Notes: generated from the sequence alone by a model not told the origin. 36,180 bases of DNA from Planctomycetia bacterium (GCA_030535245.1 JAUNBJ010000026.1:1-36180), one strand, 5' to 3'; positions 1 through 7,932 are shown, numbered from the stretch's first letter. Translations and numbers: made by a program.

Positions 1-1
1 G

Positions 2-136
2 GTTTTTTGGTGGTTTTTTCGCGGCAGGACCCTGCACCGTACCGATATGTGGAAAAACTACTGGCAACGAAAAACCTATACCCCCCAAATGGGTACCCAC
101 GAAATTGGAATGCACCCTAAAGAACCGTGGACTTAA
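2..136 (+). CDS. 3' end of an unidentified gene (partial)
   Basis: An open frame enters from the left edge and runs 44 codons to TAA at 134-136. The residues are rich in W, Y, H and R and end in MHPKEPWT, which loosely recalls the His-Pro-x-Pro-Trp tails of sugar-transferring enzymes. The next genes downstream are glycosyltransferases, so a related role is possible, but this is only inference. Too little is present to name a family. The strand and frame are chosen because the other two + frames stop earlier or look compositionally random; a non-coding reading cannot be excluded. Confidence 0.4.
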   Translation, partial: VFWWFFRGRTLHRTDMWKNYWQRKTYTPQMGTHEIGMHPKEPWT

Positions 137-145
137 TCCCAGGTC

Positions 146-173
146 TTGCCAGAATTTTAAAAAGCACTATAAT
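146..173 (+). promoter_or_regulatory. Predicted promoter of the glycosyltransferase pair
   Basis: TTGCCA at 146-151 and TATAAT at 168-173 are separated by 16 bases, a good sigma-70-type match. It sits in the AT-rich gap before the GT8 gene at 347 and would give a leader of about 165 bases. No other promoter of similar quality was seen between it and the gene. Confidence 0.5.
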
Positions 174-190
174 AATTAATTTTAATTATT
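171..190. repeat. AT-only perfect inverted repeat overlapping the -10
   Basis: AATAATTAA at 171-179 pairs with TTAATTATT at 182-190 around a 2-base centre. It overlaps the -10 hexamer of the predicted promoter, so it could be an operator or simply an easily melted AT-rich stretch. There is no protein evidence for either. The remainder of the gap up to 346 shows nothing further except the ribosome-binding site of the next gene. Confidence 0.4.
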
Positions 191-346
191 GTGAATATTA
201 ATTTATCGAGGTGTGTTAGATTCAGGTGGAATGTAGCACAGAGGCCGGAAAAATGACGAACGGAGAGATGACTTTCACGGATTTCAAAATATTTACTCAG
301 GAAACGAGTTACGAGGCATAAAAGAGTTTGTTCGAGGAGAATAACA

Positions 347-1306
347 ATGAAAAAGATTTCGATTGCTCTGGCTTCTGATGAAAACTTTGTTCAGCACATG
401 GGGTGTCTTATCGCGTCCATTTTGAGCAATTCGTTGGAAAATGAACAGTTTTATTTTTATGTTATAGATGGTGGAATCACGGAAGAAAGCAAAGAGAAGA
501 TACGCTCTCTACGATCCATTCGTCCGTTTGAAATCCAGTTCCTTGCACTTGATTTGAATCGTCTGGCAGGTCTCCCTTTGATAGAGCGATTTTCGATGAA
601 CACTTATTCGAGATTATTGCTTCCCGAATTGCTTCCCGAAACGAATCGGATACTCTATCTGGATTGTGACATGATTGTACTTTCTTCGTTGTCGGAATTA
701 TGGGATACCGACTTGGAAGGAAACTCTCTGGGAGTCGTTTTGGACTTTCGGGAGCTGTTTGAACAGGAATGGCGAAATGAACGTATTCGGCTAGGTGTCC
801 ATGGTCCGGCTTTCAATGCGGGCATGCTTTTGCTTGACCTGAAAAAAATTCGAGAACAAAACTTGTTTCAAAAGGTAATCTTCTGGCTGAAGGAACATCA
901 GGCCGATATCGTTCTTGCGGATCAGGATGGGCTAAACGTTATCTTTGAGAACGACAGGAAGATGTTGCCTCTCCGTTGGAATCTCCTCGTCACTGGTTTT
1001 TGTCATTATCAGAGAAAAATTCGTCATGCAGATTACCTGAAAGCCGCTCGAAATCCAGCGATTCTGCACTATATTTCCATCTTAAAGCCATGGCATTTTT
1101 TTCATACGGGGGGATGGAGAGAACCGTACTGGCACTATCTTCGCATGACACCGTGGAAAGATTACAGGGTTCATGGAACCCTGAAAGATCACGTCCGCAG
1201 GTTTTTAAGACAAAGTACCCTGAACGGGATGTTTCGGAATTGGTGGAAAACCACCAAGACACGATTATTCGGTAAAAAGAGGAAAAAATGCCAGGTTACC
1301 AAATAG
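347..1306 (+). CDS. Family 8 glycosyltransferase (LPS/surface-glycan type)
   Basis: This 319-residue protein is a GT-A-fold retaining glycosyltransferase of family GT8, the type that adds hexoses to lipopolysaccharide or other surface glycans from UDP-sugars. The N-terminus ISIALASDENFVQHMGC is typical of the family. The metal-binding DxD motif is D106-C-D108 in LYLDCDMIVL, followed by FNAGMLLLDL and QDGLNVIF, which shape the active site. The C-terminal HYISILKPWHF matches the family's H-x-x-x-x-K-P-W metal/sugar element. A basic tail (KKRKK) suggests membrane association. GAGGAG at about 334-339 gives a good ribosome-binding site for the ATG. The last 19 bases overlap the next gene, so the two are probably translationally coupled. 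The gene is AT-richer than most of the window, which may indicate transfer. The acceptor sugar cannot be told from sequence. Confidence 0.88.
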   Translation: MKKISIALASDENFVQHMGCLIASILSNSLENEQFYFYVIDGGITEESKEKIRSLRSIRPFEIQFLALDLNRLAGLPLIERFSMNTYSRLLLPELLPETNRILYLDCDMIVLSSLSELWDTDLEGNSLGVVLDFRELFEQEWRNERIRLGVHGPAFNAGMLLLDLKKIREQNLFQKVIFWLKEHQADIVLADQDGLNVIFENDRKMLPLRWNLLVTGFCHYQRKIRHADYLKAARNPAILHYISILKPWHFFHTGGWREPYWHYLRMTPWKDYRVHGTLKDHVRRFLRQSTLNGMFRNWWKTTKTRLFGKKRKKCQVTK

Positions 1307-3129
1307 CGTTTGCATCCGACGAGAATTACGTTCCGCATATGGGGTGTGCGATGGCTTCCATCCTGCTTCATGCGGAGGATGGCGACGCGTTTCATTTTTT
1401 TATTTTGGACGACAAAATTTCTCTGGAATCCCGGAAGAAGCTGGAATCATTGCGGGAAATTCACGATTTTGAGATTTCATTCCGTTCGCTGGACGTTCCA
1501 GAGATTCTGGAAAGTCCTTTCCGGGGGCATGTTCCGGTGGGGGTGTATTCTCGACTCAGCATTCCCACGCTGTTGCCAGAGGTCGATCGGTTAATTTACA
1601 TGGATTCCGACATGATCGCGACCACCTCGCTACGGGAGTTGTGGGAAACCGATTTGGAGGGGAAAGCGATGGGCGTCGTCCCGGATATTCGCGATCCGGT
1701 TTCTTTTCCGTTTATGCCGTCCGCCCTGCCGAAATTTTTGGGACGTAACGACGTTTACTTCAATGCCGGGATGATGTTGCTGGACTTAACTAAAATTCGC
1801 AGGAATCAGGTTTTCCAGAAAGCGATTCAATGGTACGCAGAGCATGTGGCGGAGGCTCCGTTGTGGGATCAGGATTCATTGAATGTGGTGTGTCGGGATG
1901 ATATAAAGATTTTGCCGTACCGGTGGAACATTCAGACGTACGGTCGATTGGAGCAGCGGATATCCCGAATGCGTGATGCGTGCGAAGCGTTTTATCAGAC
2001 GCAGTGTTCGCTCGAGGGGATTATCCATTACATTGGACCGCACAAGCCGTGGCATTATGCGTATTTTGCTCCGGCGGGGAGGTTTTATCTGGAAACGCGG
2101 GCATGTACGCCGTGGCAAGACATGGAAATTCCGATTCCGCCGTTGAAAATGCGAATTCGTCTTGGATGGAGGGCGAATCGGTTGAATCGTGGGGTACGGA
2201 TACTGCGGGAAAAATTGCGTCGGTTTTCTCTTCGCCAGGCCCTTCGCCGCAGTCCGTGGAACGCGCGTTGGAAGGCGTTTGGGAAAAAATGGAAGTGCCG
2301 CATTTTGGGGCGACCGGAGCGTTTTCCATACGTTCCGGCGGTGGAATATGGATTGGCTTCCGGAGGGAATGCTCCTGCGTTGACCGTTTCCCTGACCACG
2401 TATCCGGCACGGATTCCTCTAGTGATACGAACGCTGGACACGTTGTTGCGGCAGACGAAGAAGCCGAATCGAATTGTGCTTTGGCTTGCCGAGGAGCAAT
2501 TTCCCGACCGGGAGCGGGAGCTTCCTCCGGAGCTTCTTTCGCGGATTCCTCTGGGGGTGTCGTTGAGGTGGTGTGAAAATCTACGATCTTACACGAAGCT
2601 GTTACCGTCGCTGCGGGAATATCCCAACGACATCCTCGTAACCGCAGACGACGACATTTATTATCCAGAAATGTGGCTGGAGATTCTCTGGGAGTCGTAC
2701 CTCAGGGATCCGGAGAGTGTCCACTGTCATCGTGCGCGTCAGATTCTTTGGAAGAAAAACGGCCAGCCACGACCATATCAAGATTGGCCGAATCTTCGGA
2801 AGGGATCGGAGGCGTCCCACTCTTTACTACCGCTTGGGGTGGGAGGGGTTCTGTATCCCCCGCGAGTTCTGGCGGAGGAGGTGTTCCGACGGGACCTTTG
2901 GGAGCGATGGGCACCCCATGCCGACGACCTGTGGTTTTGGGCGATGGAGACCCTTCAGGGAACGACGGTTCGCGTTGCTTCAGGGGCTATCCGAACGCTT
3001 TGGGAACAATTGCCCAACAATCCCGATTCCCTGTTCATGAGGAATCAGTTTCAAAATGATGTGCAGTTCGAGAATTTGTTAAGACTCTTTCCGCAGTTGA
3101 CAGAGCGGGTGCGTCAGTCCAGACCGTGA
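1288..3129 (+). CDS. Two-domain glycosyltransferase: GT8 fused to a second GT-A-like domain
   Basis: 613 residues with two apparent catalytic halves. Residues 1-275 repeat the GT8 plan of the preceding gene: IAFASDENYVPHMGC, DxD as D106-S-D108, FNAGMMLLDL near 159, WDQDSLNV near 193 and HYIGPHKPWH near 247. After a basic linker (about 290-345), residues 363-590 form a second glycosyltransferase-like domain: VSLTTYPARIPLVIRTLDTLL, then an acidic DDD at 454-456 in a DILVTADDDIYY context, and a conserved-looking GVGGVLYPP and HADDLWFW. The second half resembles glycosyltransferase-A-fold enzymes of bacterial polysaccharide loci, but its family is not certain. Such a fusion could add two successive sugars. 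The ATG at 1288 has an AGAGGA ribosome-binding site and overlaps the upstream gene by 19 bases. The 3' end overlaps the convergent gene by 16 bases. Confidence 0.85.
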   Translation: MPGYQIAFASDENYVPHMGCAMASILLHAEDGDAFHFFILDDKISLESRKKLESLREIHDFEISFRSLDVPEILESPFRGHVPVGVYSRLSIPTLLPEVDRLIYMDSDMIATTSLRELWETDLEGKAMGVVPDIRDPVSFPFMPSALPKFLGRNDVYFNAGMMLLDLTKIRRNQVFQKAIQWYAEHVAEAPLWDQDSLNVVCRDDIKILPYRWNIQTYGRLEQRISRMRDACEAFYQTQCSLEGIIHYIGPHKPWHYAYFAPAGRFYLETRACTPWQDMEIPIPPLKMRIRLGWRANRLNRGVRILREKLRRFSLRQALRRSPWNARWKAFGKKWKCRILGRPERFPYVPAVEYGLASGGNAPALTVSLTTYPARIPLVIRTLDTLLRQTKKPNRIVLWLAEEQFPDRERELPPELLSRIPLGVSLRWCENLRSYTKLLPSLREYPNDILVTADDDIYYPEMWLEILWESYLRDPESVHCHRARQILWKKNGQPRPYQDWPNLRKGSEASHSLLPLGVGGVLYPPRVLAEEVFRRDLWERWAPHADDLWFWAMETLQGTTVRVASGAIRTLWEQLPNNPDSLFMRNQFQNDVQFENLLRLFPQLTERVRQSRP

Positions 3130-3998
3130 GGCGTGCGGACGATTTTTTTCCGCCGGGTATTTTGAAGAATGACGCGGTTTTGGGCGAGAATTTCGGGATT
3201 GCAGTAAGGGCGTCCGTGGTCCAGATGGAGGCAGAAAATGGAGTATCGAACCTGCCGTCCGTGGACTCCGAGATTTTCCAGCCGATATCCGAGTTCCACA
3301 TCCAGCCCGCCGTAGGTCATATCCTCATTGAATCCGTTGACGGCGACCAGGTCTTTTTTCCAGCCGGAGCTGTTCGCACCGTTCCAGGTGGCCTGTGTGG
3401 TGGTCAGGAGGTTACAAAGGGTAGATCGCCACGGCGGTTGGACAGGGCATTTTCGGGAAGAAGGGAAAAAACCGTTTTGAACCAACCACGATTTTTGGAA
3501 AGCACGACCGGTCTGAATATCTTCGCGGGTCAGGTTTTGGCTGGGAGAAAGCGGGATTTTACTGTATCGACCAGAAACGAAAAAACCGGGAGCGGCATAT
3601 CGATAATGCTTTTCCACAAATTTCGGCTCCGGCACGCAGTCGTGGTCGGTGAAGATGAGGTACTCCGAGGAGCTTTCACGAATGGCGCGATTGAGGATAA
3701 CGCATTTCCGGAATCCACGATCTTCGTGCCAGACGTGACGAATATTCCAGCCGGTTTCGTTTCGGTAGCGATCGATTAAATCCCGCGTTTCGTGGGTGGA
3801 ACCGTCGTCGGCAATCACGAGTTCCAAGGGGCATTCGTGGAAGTCCTGCGCAAAATATCCCCAGAGTGTTTTTTCCAGCCAGGCCGGGTGATTATAGGTG
3901 GAAATCACCACGCCGATGGATTGGGGTCTGACGTTGGCACGGGGGGCGAAACATCGTTGTGCGGATTCGTGAATCGCGCTGAAAAAGGGAATTCGCAT
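3114..3998 (-). CDS. Family 2 glycosyltransferase
   Basis: 294 residues of an inverting GT-A-fold glycosyltransferase (GT2). GVVISTYNHPAWLEKTL at about 29-45 begins the nucleotide-binding fold, ADDGS at 63-67 holds the conserved Asp residues, and FTDHDCVPEP has the metal-binding DHD at 118-120. GFNEDMTYGGLDVELGYRLENLG at 222-244 matches the E-D/D-x-E-L region at the acceptor side, typical of the galactosyltransferase-like C-terminal part of this family. ATG at 3998 is preferred over a TTG at 4022, which lacks a ribosome-binding site and lies only 6 bases from the upstream gene. The gene is probably co-transcribed with the hydrolase upstream (30-base gap). Its 3' end runs 16 bases into the convergent fusion gene. 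The role is presumably surface-glycan assembly; donor and acceptor are unknown. Confidence 0.85.
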   Translation of the reverse strand: MRIPFFSAIHESAQRCFAPRANVRPQSIGVVISTYNHPAWLEKTLWGYFAQDFHECPLELVIADDGSTHETRDLIDRYRNETGWNIRHVWHEDRGFRKCVILNRAIRESSSEYLIFTDHDCVPEPKFVEKHYRYAAPGFFVSGRYSKIPLSPSQNLTREDIQTGRAFQKSWLVQNGFFPSSRKCPVQPPWRSTLCNLLTTTQATWNGANSSGWKKDLVAVNGFNEDMTYGGLDVELGYRLENLGVHGRQVRYSIFCLHLDHGRPYCNPEILAQNRVILQNTRRKKIVRTPHGLD

Positions 3999-4028
3999 GA
4001 TTACCCGGAACCTGGTTGACAAAATAAA

Positions 4029-4676
4029 TTAAACGCCGCGGAGGAAGGGGTTGGTCTTTTTTTCGATTCCCACGGTGGTGGAGGGGCCATGTCCGCAGTG
4101 GAGGATGGTGTCGTCGGGCAGGGTGTAAATCACGTCGCGAATGCTTTTTTCCTGGGCGAGCGGGTCGCCGTCGAAAAAATCGCTCCGGCCGATACTGTTA
4201 TAAAAAATCAGGTCGCCGACGAAAACGGCGGGGGGCGTCATTTCGGGGAACAGGAAAACGCAATGTCCGGCAGAGTGTCCCGGCGTGGCAAAGACGTTGA
4301 TTTTCATCCCGGCAAGCGTGAGGGTTTCGCCCCCCTTCAAAAGCACCTCGGCAGGCGGCACAACGAGCGGGACGCCGAAATCGGTGGAGAGGTTTTTGGC
4401 CGGATTGGTCAGTTTGTCGGCATCTTTTTCCCCGATGTAGATGGGGACGTCGAGGAACTTTTGTTTGAGGACGCCCAATCCGCCCACATGGTCGGCATGC
4501 CCGTGGGTGCAGAGGAAGGCGACAGGTTGGAGGTGGGCATTTTGCATTTCCTCCAGGATTTTTCGCGGTTCCAGTCCGGGGTCGATGACGACGCATTCGG
4601 AGTTTCCTTCGGCCCAGACGATTGCAGTGTTTTCTTCCAGCGGCAACGTAACGACGATTTTCAGACCAGCAGCCAT
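4029..4676 (-). CDS. Metallo-beta-lactamase-fold hydrolase (glyoxalase II-like)
   Basis: 215 residues with the complete dinuclear zinc site of this fold: THGHADH (H58, H60, D62, H63), H134 in TPGHSAGH, D155 in VGDLIF and H196 in HCGHGP. Size and motif spacing match short glyoxalase II-like proteins (YcbL type) that hydrolyse thioesters such as S-lactoylglutathione analogues; the true substrate is not deducible. There is no signal peptide, so it should be cytoplasmic. An AAAGGA ribosome-binding site lies 6 bases before the ATG. It is the first gene of a two-gene - strand unit with the GT2 gene and is divergent from uvrB. Confidence 0.85.
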   Translation of the reverse strand: MAAGLKIVVTLPLEENTAIVWAEGNSECVVIDPGLEPRKILEEMQNAHLQPVAFLCTHGHADHVGGLGVLKQKFLDVPIYIGEKDADKLTNPAKNLSTDFGVPLVVPPAEVLLKGGETLTLAGMKINVFATPGHSAGHCVFLFPEMTPPAVFVGDLIFYNSIGRSDFFDGDPLAQEKSIRDVIYTLPDDTILHCGHGPSTTVGIEKKTNPFLRGV

Positions 4677-4699
4677 ATTTTTCCTTTCGTGAAAAAATC

Positions 4700-4727
4700 A
4701 TCTTACCTTATTTTAGAAAAAATTCAA
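4700..4727 (-). promoter_or_regulatory. Predicted promoter of the hydrolase/GT2 unit
   Basis: Read on the - strand, TTGAAT (4727-4722) and TAAGAT (4705-4700) are separated by 16 bases. The predicted start near 4693 lies just upstream of the ribosome-binding site for the ATG at 4676. Confidence 0.45.
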
Positions 4728-4793
4728 GCGGCATCCTTTCGAGAAAACCTGCCGCAAGTGTAAACCAGAACCACGAACCGTCTCCCCTCCCGG

Positions 4794-4821
4794 TTGTTGA
4801 GATTTTCGGAGCGTGTATAAT
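4794..4821 (+). promoter_or_regulatory. Predicted promoter of uvrB-tsaB
   Basis: TTGTTG at 4794-4799 and a perfect TATAAT at 4816-4821 have a 16-base spacer. Transcription would start near 4828, which rules out the GTG at 4813 as uvrB start and supports the GTG at 4873. No recognisable SOS (LexA) box was seen around it. Confidence 0.6.
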
Positions 4822-4872
4822 GGTGGGATTCTGTGTACGGATGGGAAAGAGCAGGACAGGAGGGGGATAAAA

Positions 4873-6966
4873 GTGGCGGAATTTCGGCTGGAATCACCGT
4901 TTCAACCGGCGGGCGATCAACCGCAGGCGATTGCGTCGTTGATGCGGGGTTTGCGTGCGGGGGAGAAGCACCAGACGCTTATGGGCGTGACCGGTTCGGG
5001 CAAGACGTTTACCATGGCGAACATCATCCAGCAGATGCAGCGTCCGACGTTGGTGATGTCGCACAACAAGACGTTGGCGGCGCAGCTTTTTTCTGAGTTC
5101 AAGCAATTTTTCCCACACAATGCGGTGACGTATTTTGTCAGTTATTACGACTACTATCAGCCGGAGGCGTACATTCCGCAGCGGGATATTTATATCGAGA
5201 AGGACGCGGCGATCAATCAGGAGATCGACCGGTTGCGGCTGGCGACGACCAGTGCTTTGGTCAGTCGGCGGGATGTGATCGTGGTGGCGAGCGTGTCGTC
5301 GATTTATGGTTTGGGTTCGCCGGAGGATTACAAACAGATGGTTTTCCCGATCATCCGGGACAGCCAGTTGGATCGGGACGAGCTGCTTCGGAAGTTGGTG
5401 GACATGCAGTACGAGCGGGAGGACACGCTTCCTGAGACGGGCAAATTCCGGGCGCGGGGCGACTGTGTGGAGATTTACCCCACGAACGAGGAGTTTGCGG
5501 TGCGGGTGGAGTTTTGGGGCGACACGGTGGAGCAGATTTCGGTGCTTCATCCGGTTTCGGGGGAGGTTTTGGAGCGTGTGGAGTCGTTCGCGATTTATCC
5601 GGCAAAGCATTTTGTCTTGTCGGAGGATCGGATTGGCGACGCGTTGGGAGCACTTCGCAAAGAGCTGGCCGAGCAGTTGGAGTTTTTCAAGAAGCAGGGG
5701 AAACTTTTGGAGGCGCAGCGGCTTTCGGCCCGGACGCGTTACGATCTGGAGATGCTCCAGCAGGTGGGGTATTGTCCGGGGATTGAGAATTACAGCCGTC
5801 CTCTTTCGGGTCGGGAACCGGGGTCGGCGCCGGACACCCTGTTCAGTTTTTTCCCGGACGATTTTTTGATGTTTGTGGACGAGTCGCACGTGACGGTGCC
5901 GCAGATTCGGGGGATGCAGTCGGCAGACCGGAATCGAAAAAAGACGTTGATCGAGCATGGGTTTCGGTTGCCCAGTGCTCTGGATAACCGCCCGCTTTCG
6001 TTTACGGAGTGGGAGGAGAAAATCCACCAGGTGATTTACGTTTCGGCGACGCCGGGGCCGTACGAGATGGGCAAGACGCATGGGCGATTTGTCGAGCAGG
6101 TGATTCGTCCGACGGGGCTTTTGGATCCGGAAATCGAGGTGATTCCAGCCACGGCGTGCCAGGCGGGGGAGTCGAAGGTTTCGCCGATAGCATCTCCGGG
6201 GCAGGTTCCGCATCTGTTGTCGCAGGTTCAGGAGCGTGCCCGGAAGGGGGAGCGGGTGTTGGTCACGACGTTGACGAAGCGGTTGGCGGAGGATTTGGCC
6301 GATTTTTTCACGAAGAAGAAAGTTCGGTGCAAATGGCTCCATTGCGAGCTGGACGCGTTCGAGCGGGTCGAGCTTTTGCGGGAGCTTCGGGAAGGCAAGT
6401 TCGACGTGCTGGTGGGGGTGAATCTGCTCCGCGAAGGGCTGGATTTGCCGGAGGTTTCGCTGGTGGCGATTCTGGATGCCGACAAGGAGGGCTTTTTGCG
6501 GAGTGAGACGTCGCTCATGCAGACGATCGGCCGGTCGGCCCGAAATGTGAACGCGAAGGTGCTTCTGTATGGCGACAAGATTACAGACTCCATGCGGCAC
6601 GCCATTGACGAGACGAACCGACGTCGAGAGCTTCAGCGTCGATACAACGAGGAGCACCACATCACGCCGCAGACGATTCAGAAGAACATCCATCGGGGAA
6701 TCGAGCAGGAAGCGGAAGCGCATTTCCGGTCGAACGCTGCGGTGGGGTTGAAGGATCAGAACAAGATCGTTACGGAGGAGTACGTCGCCGAGCTGGAGGC
6801 GGAAATGCTGGCGGCGGCCGACGCGTTGGAATTTGAGCGTGCGGCCATCCTTCGCGACCGTATTGCGCAGGTTCGGGAGCAGATGGGAAAAAAGGTTTCC
6901 GAGGTGGAAATTAAAAAAGCGGCAAAAAAAGGGCGAAATCCCCGAAAAAACAAGATTTCTTCCTGA
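4873..6966 (+). CDS. uvrB: Excinuclease ABC subunit B
   Basis: UvrB is the damage-verifying helicase-like subunit of nucleotide excision repair; UvrA loads it and it recruits UvrC. The protein is 697 residues, normal for the family. FQPAGDQPQAI begins the protein, Walker A is GVTGSGKT at 38-45, and YYDYYQPEAYIP near 92-103 lies in the beta-hairpin that clamps the DNA strand. DESH is the Walker B/DEAH-like box, followed by IYVSATPGPYE. Helicase motif VI is QTIGRSARN. The last ~50 residues form the UVR domain that contacts UvrC (EFERAAILRDRI). GTG at 4873 is chosen because AGGAGGGGG ends 6 bases before it and the promoter lies downstream of the longer alternative. tsaB follows after 16 bases and probably shares the transcript. 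Confidence 0.97.
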   Translation: MAEFRLESPFQPAGDQPQAIASLMRGLRAGEKHQTLMGVTGSGKTFTMANIIQQMQRPTLVMSHNKTLAAQLFSEFKQFFPHNAVTYFVSYYDYYQPEAYIPQRDIYIEKDAAINQEIDRLRLATTSALVSRRDVIVVASVSSIYGLGSPEDYKQMVFPIIRDSQLDRDELLRKLVDMQYEREDTLPETGKFRARGDCVEIYPTNEEFAVRVEFWGDTVEQISVLHPVSGEVLERVESFAIYPAKHFVLSEDRIGDALGALRKELAEQLEFFKKQGKLLEAQRLSARTRYDLEMLQQVGYCPGIENYSRPLSGREPGSAPDTLFSFFPDDFLMFVDESHVTVPQIRGMQSADRNRKKTLIEHGFRLPSALDNRPLSFTEWEEKIHQVIYVSATPGPYEMGKTHGRFVEQVIRPTGLLDPEIEVIPATACQAGESKVSPIASPGQVPHLLSQVQERARKGERVLVTTLTKRLAEDLADFFTKKKVRCKWLHCELDAFERVELLRELREGKFDVLVGVNLLREGLDLPEVSLVAILDADKEGFLRSETSLMQTIGRSARNVNAKVLLYGDKITDSMRHAIDETNRRRELQRRYNEEHHITPQTIQKNIHRGIEQEAEAHFRSNAAVGLKDQNKIVTEEYVAELEAEMLAAADALEFERAAILRDRIAQVREQMGKKVSEVEIKKAAKKGRNPRKNKISS

Positions 6967-6982
6967 TTACATGGAGCGTACG

Positions 6983-7660
6983 ATGAATTTACTGGCGGTT
7001 GAGACGATGGGCGTATCTGCGTCGGCGGCGATTTTGGAGGATGGCCAAACGGTGGCGTCGTTGGTATTGGAGGAAAAGGCGCGGAGTTCGGAAATGCTGG
7101 TGCCGATGGTGCAGACCCTTTTGGAGGAGAGCCGTCGGAAGCCGGCGGACATCGACTGGGTGGCGGTGACGCGTGGGCCGGGGTCGTTTACGGGGCTGCG
7201 GGTGGGAATCACGTTTGCCAAGGTGTTTGCGTACAGCGTCGGGGCGAAGCTGCTCGGTATCGACACGCTGGAAGCGATTGCCGCCGGGGTTCCGGGGGAG
7301 TGTTCGCCGCTGGCGGTGGTTCTGGACGCGCAACGGGGGGAGATCGTAACCCGAACGTACGCGTTTGCCGAGGGAACCTGGACGCCGACCGACGCCATGC
7401 GCCTGGTCGATTGGGACGATTGGTTGCGTGCGCTGCCGGAGGAAACGTACCTGACCGGGCCGCTGCTTTCCCGGAAAGCGAAGCGTCTGGCAGGGCGGAA
7501 TCTGGTGGACACGCCGTACTGGAATCTGAATCCGGCGGTGCTGGGGGAAGTGGCGTATGGAAAAATCATGGCGGGTGCGGAGGACGAACTCTGGACGTTG
7601 CTGCCGTTTTACTCGCGTCTGGCCGCCGCCGAGGAGCGAAAACTCCAAAAAAATAGCTGA
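6983..7660 (+). CDS. tsaB: tRNA t6A biosynthesis protein TsaB
   Basis: TsaB is the ASKHA-fold partner of TsaD in making N6-threonylcarbamoyladenosine at position 37 of ANN-decoding tRNAs. The 225-residue protein has MNLLAVETMGVSASAAI at the start, corresponding to the family's LaIDTs...a phosphate loop. The hallmark VTRGPGSFTGLRVGITFAK follows near 62-81, then LLGIDTLEAIA. The C-terminal half is shorter and more divergent, as usual. ATG at 6983 is preceded by GGAG with 6 bases spacing; an ATG at 6971 is an alternative. It lies 16 bases behind uvrB. An inverted-repeat element begins immediately after the TGA stop and may end the transcript. Confidence 0.93.
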   Translation: MNLLAVETMGVSASAAILEDGQTVASLVLEEKARSSEMLVPMVQTLLEESRRKPADIDWVAVTRGPGSFTGLRVGITFAKVFAYSVGAKLLGIDTLEAIAAGVPGECSPLAVVLDAQRGEIVTRTYAFAEGTWTPTDAMRLVDWDDWLRALPEETYLTGPLLSRKAKRLAGRNLVDTPYWNLNPAVLGEVAYGKIMAGAEDELWTLLPFYSRLAAAEERKLQKNS

Positions 7661-7827
7661 AGGCAACTTCTAAAAACCCAATTCCGGCCCAAAACGGTGA
7701 TTTATCGCTTCCAGGCTGCGTTGACATAAGTCTCACATATTTAGCAATATGCTACGCCTTATGTCGCCTTGCTGGAAAGCGTAAATCCCTCGTTTTTGCC
7801 CAAGGAAGCGGTTTTTAGAAGGTGCCT
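7661..7827. mobile_element. MITE-like inverted-repeat element, copy 1
   Basis: About 165 bases with imperfect inverted-repeat arms of roughly 75 bases and no coding capacity. The left end reads GGCAACTTCTAAAAACC (7662-7678); the right end, read on the other strand, gives GGCACCTTCTAAAAACCGC. The inner arms also match (ACATAAG at 7724-7730 against the complement of CTTATGTC near 7758-7765). A related element lies at 25874-26053. On the + strand the right arm ends in GGTTTTTAG, so a transcript would fold into a long hairpin with a T-run. It may therefore also terminate uvrB-tsaB. No target-site duplication was identified. Confidence 0.6.
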
Positions 7828-7843
7828 GAAAATCAAACTTAAA

Positions 7844-7884
7844 TTCTAAAAACCGCTCCGTGGGGGAGGCTTTCCTACGGAGCG
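7844..7884. repeat. Hairpin with a MITE-like end
   Basis: TTCTAAAAACCGCT at 7844-7857 copies the outer end of the neighbouring inverted-repeat element, and leads into CGCTCCGT (7854-7861) pairing perfectly with ACGGAGCG (7877-7884). On the - strand the stem is followed by GTTTTTAG, giving terminator shape, but no - strand gene ends here. It may be a decayed fragment of the same repeat family. The remainder of the gap up to 8010 contains only the promoter. Confidence 0.4.
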
Positions 7885-7923
7885 TCTGAAAAAACGCGGT
7901 TCTGGCGTCGTAATCGTTAAACT

Positions 7924-7932
7924 TGGTATAAT
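7924..7932 (+). promoter_or_regulatory. Extended -10 promoter of the TolC-like gene
   Basis: TGGTATAAT is a perfect TATAAT with the extended -10 TGn. No good -35 hexamer lies at the right distance, as is common for extended -10 promoters. The predicted start near 7939 gives a leader of about 70 bases. Confidence 0.5.

Noticed and set aside
253..321. A 22-codon open frame in the leader of the first GT8 gene (ATG at 253)
   Set aside because: Only a weak GGAA ribosome-binding site and no distinctive composition; frames this short are expected by chance in a 165-base leader.
4813..4872. GTG at 4813 as uvrB start
   Set aside because: It overlaps the -10 region of the predicted promoter, and the GTG at 4873 has an ideal ribosome-binding site and matches the UvrB N-terminus.
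4794..4872. SOS (LexA) box upstream of uvrB
   Set aside because: No CTGT-N8-ACAG type dyad or Gram-positive-type box could be found at a sensible distance.
4894..6723. A 609-codon open frame on the - strand opposite uvrB
   Set aside because: It is the antisense shadow of uvrB. Its product is extremely Arg/Leu/His-rich with no domain, while uvrB is complete and conserved.
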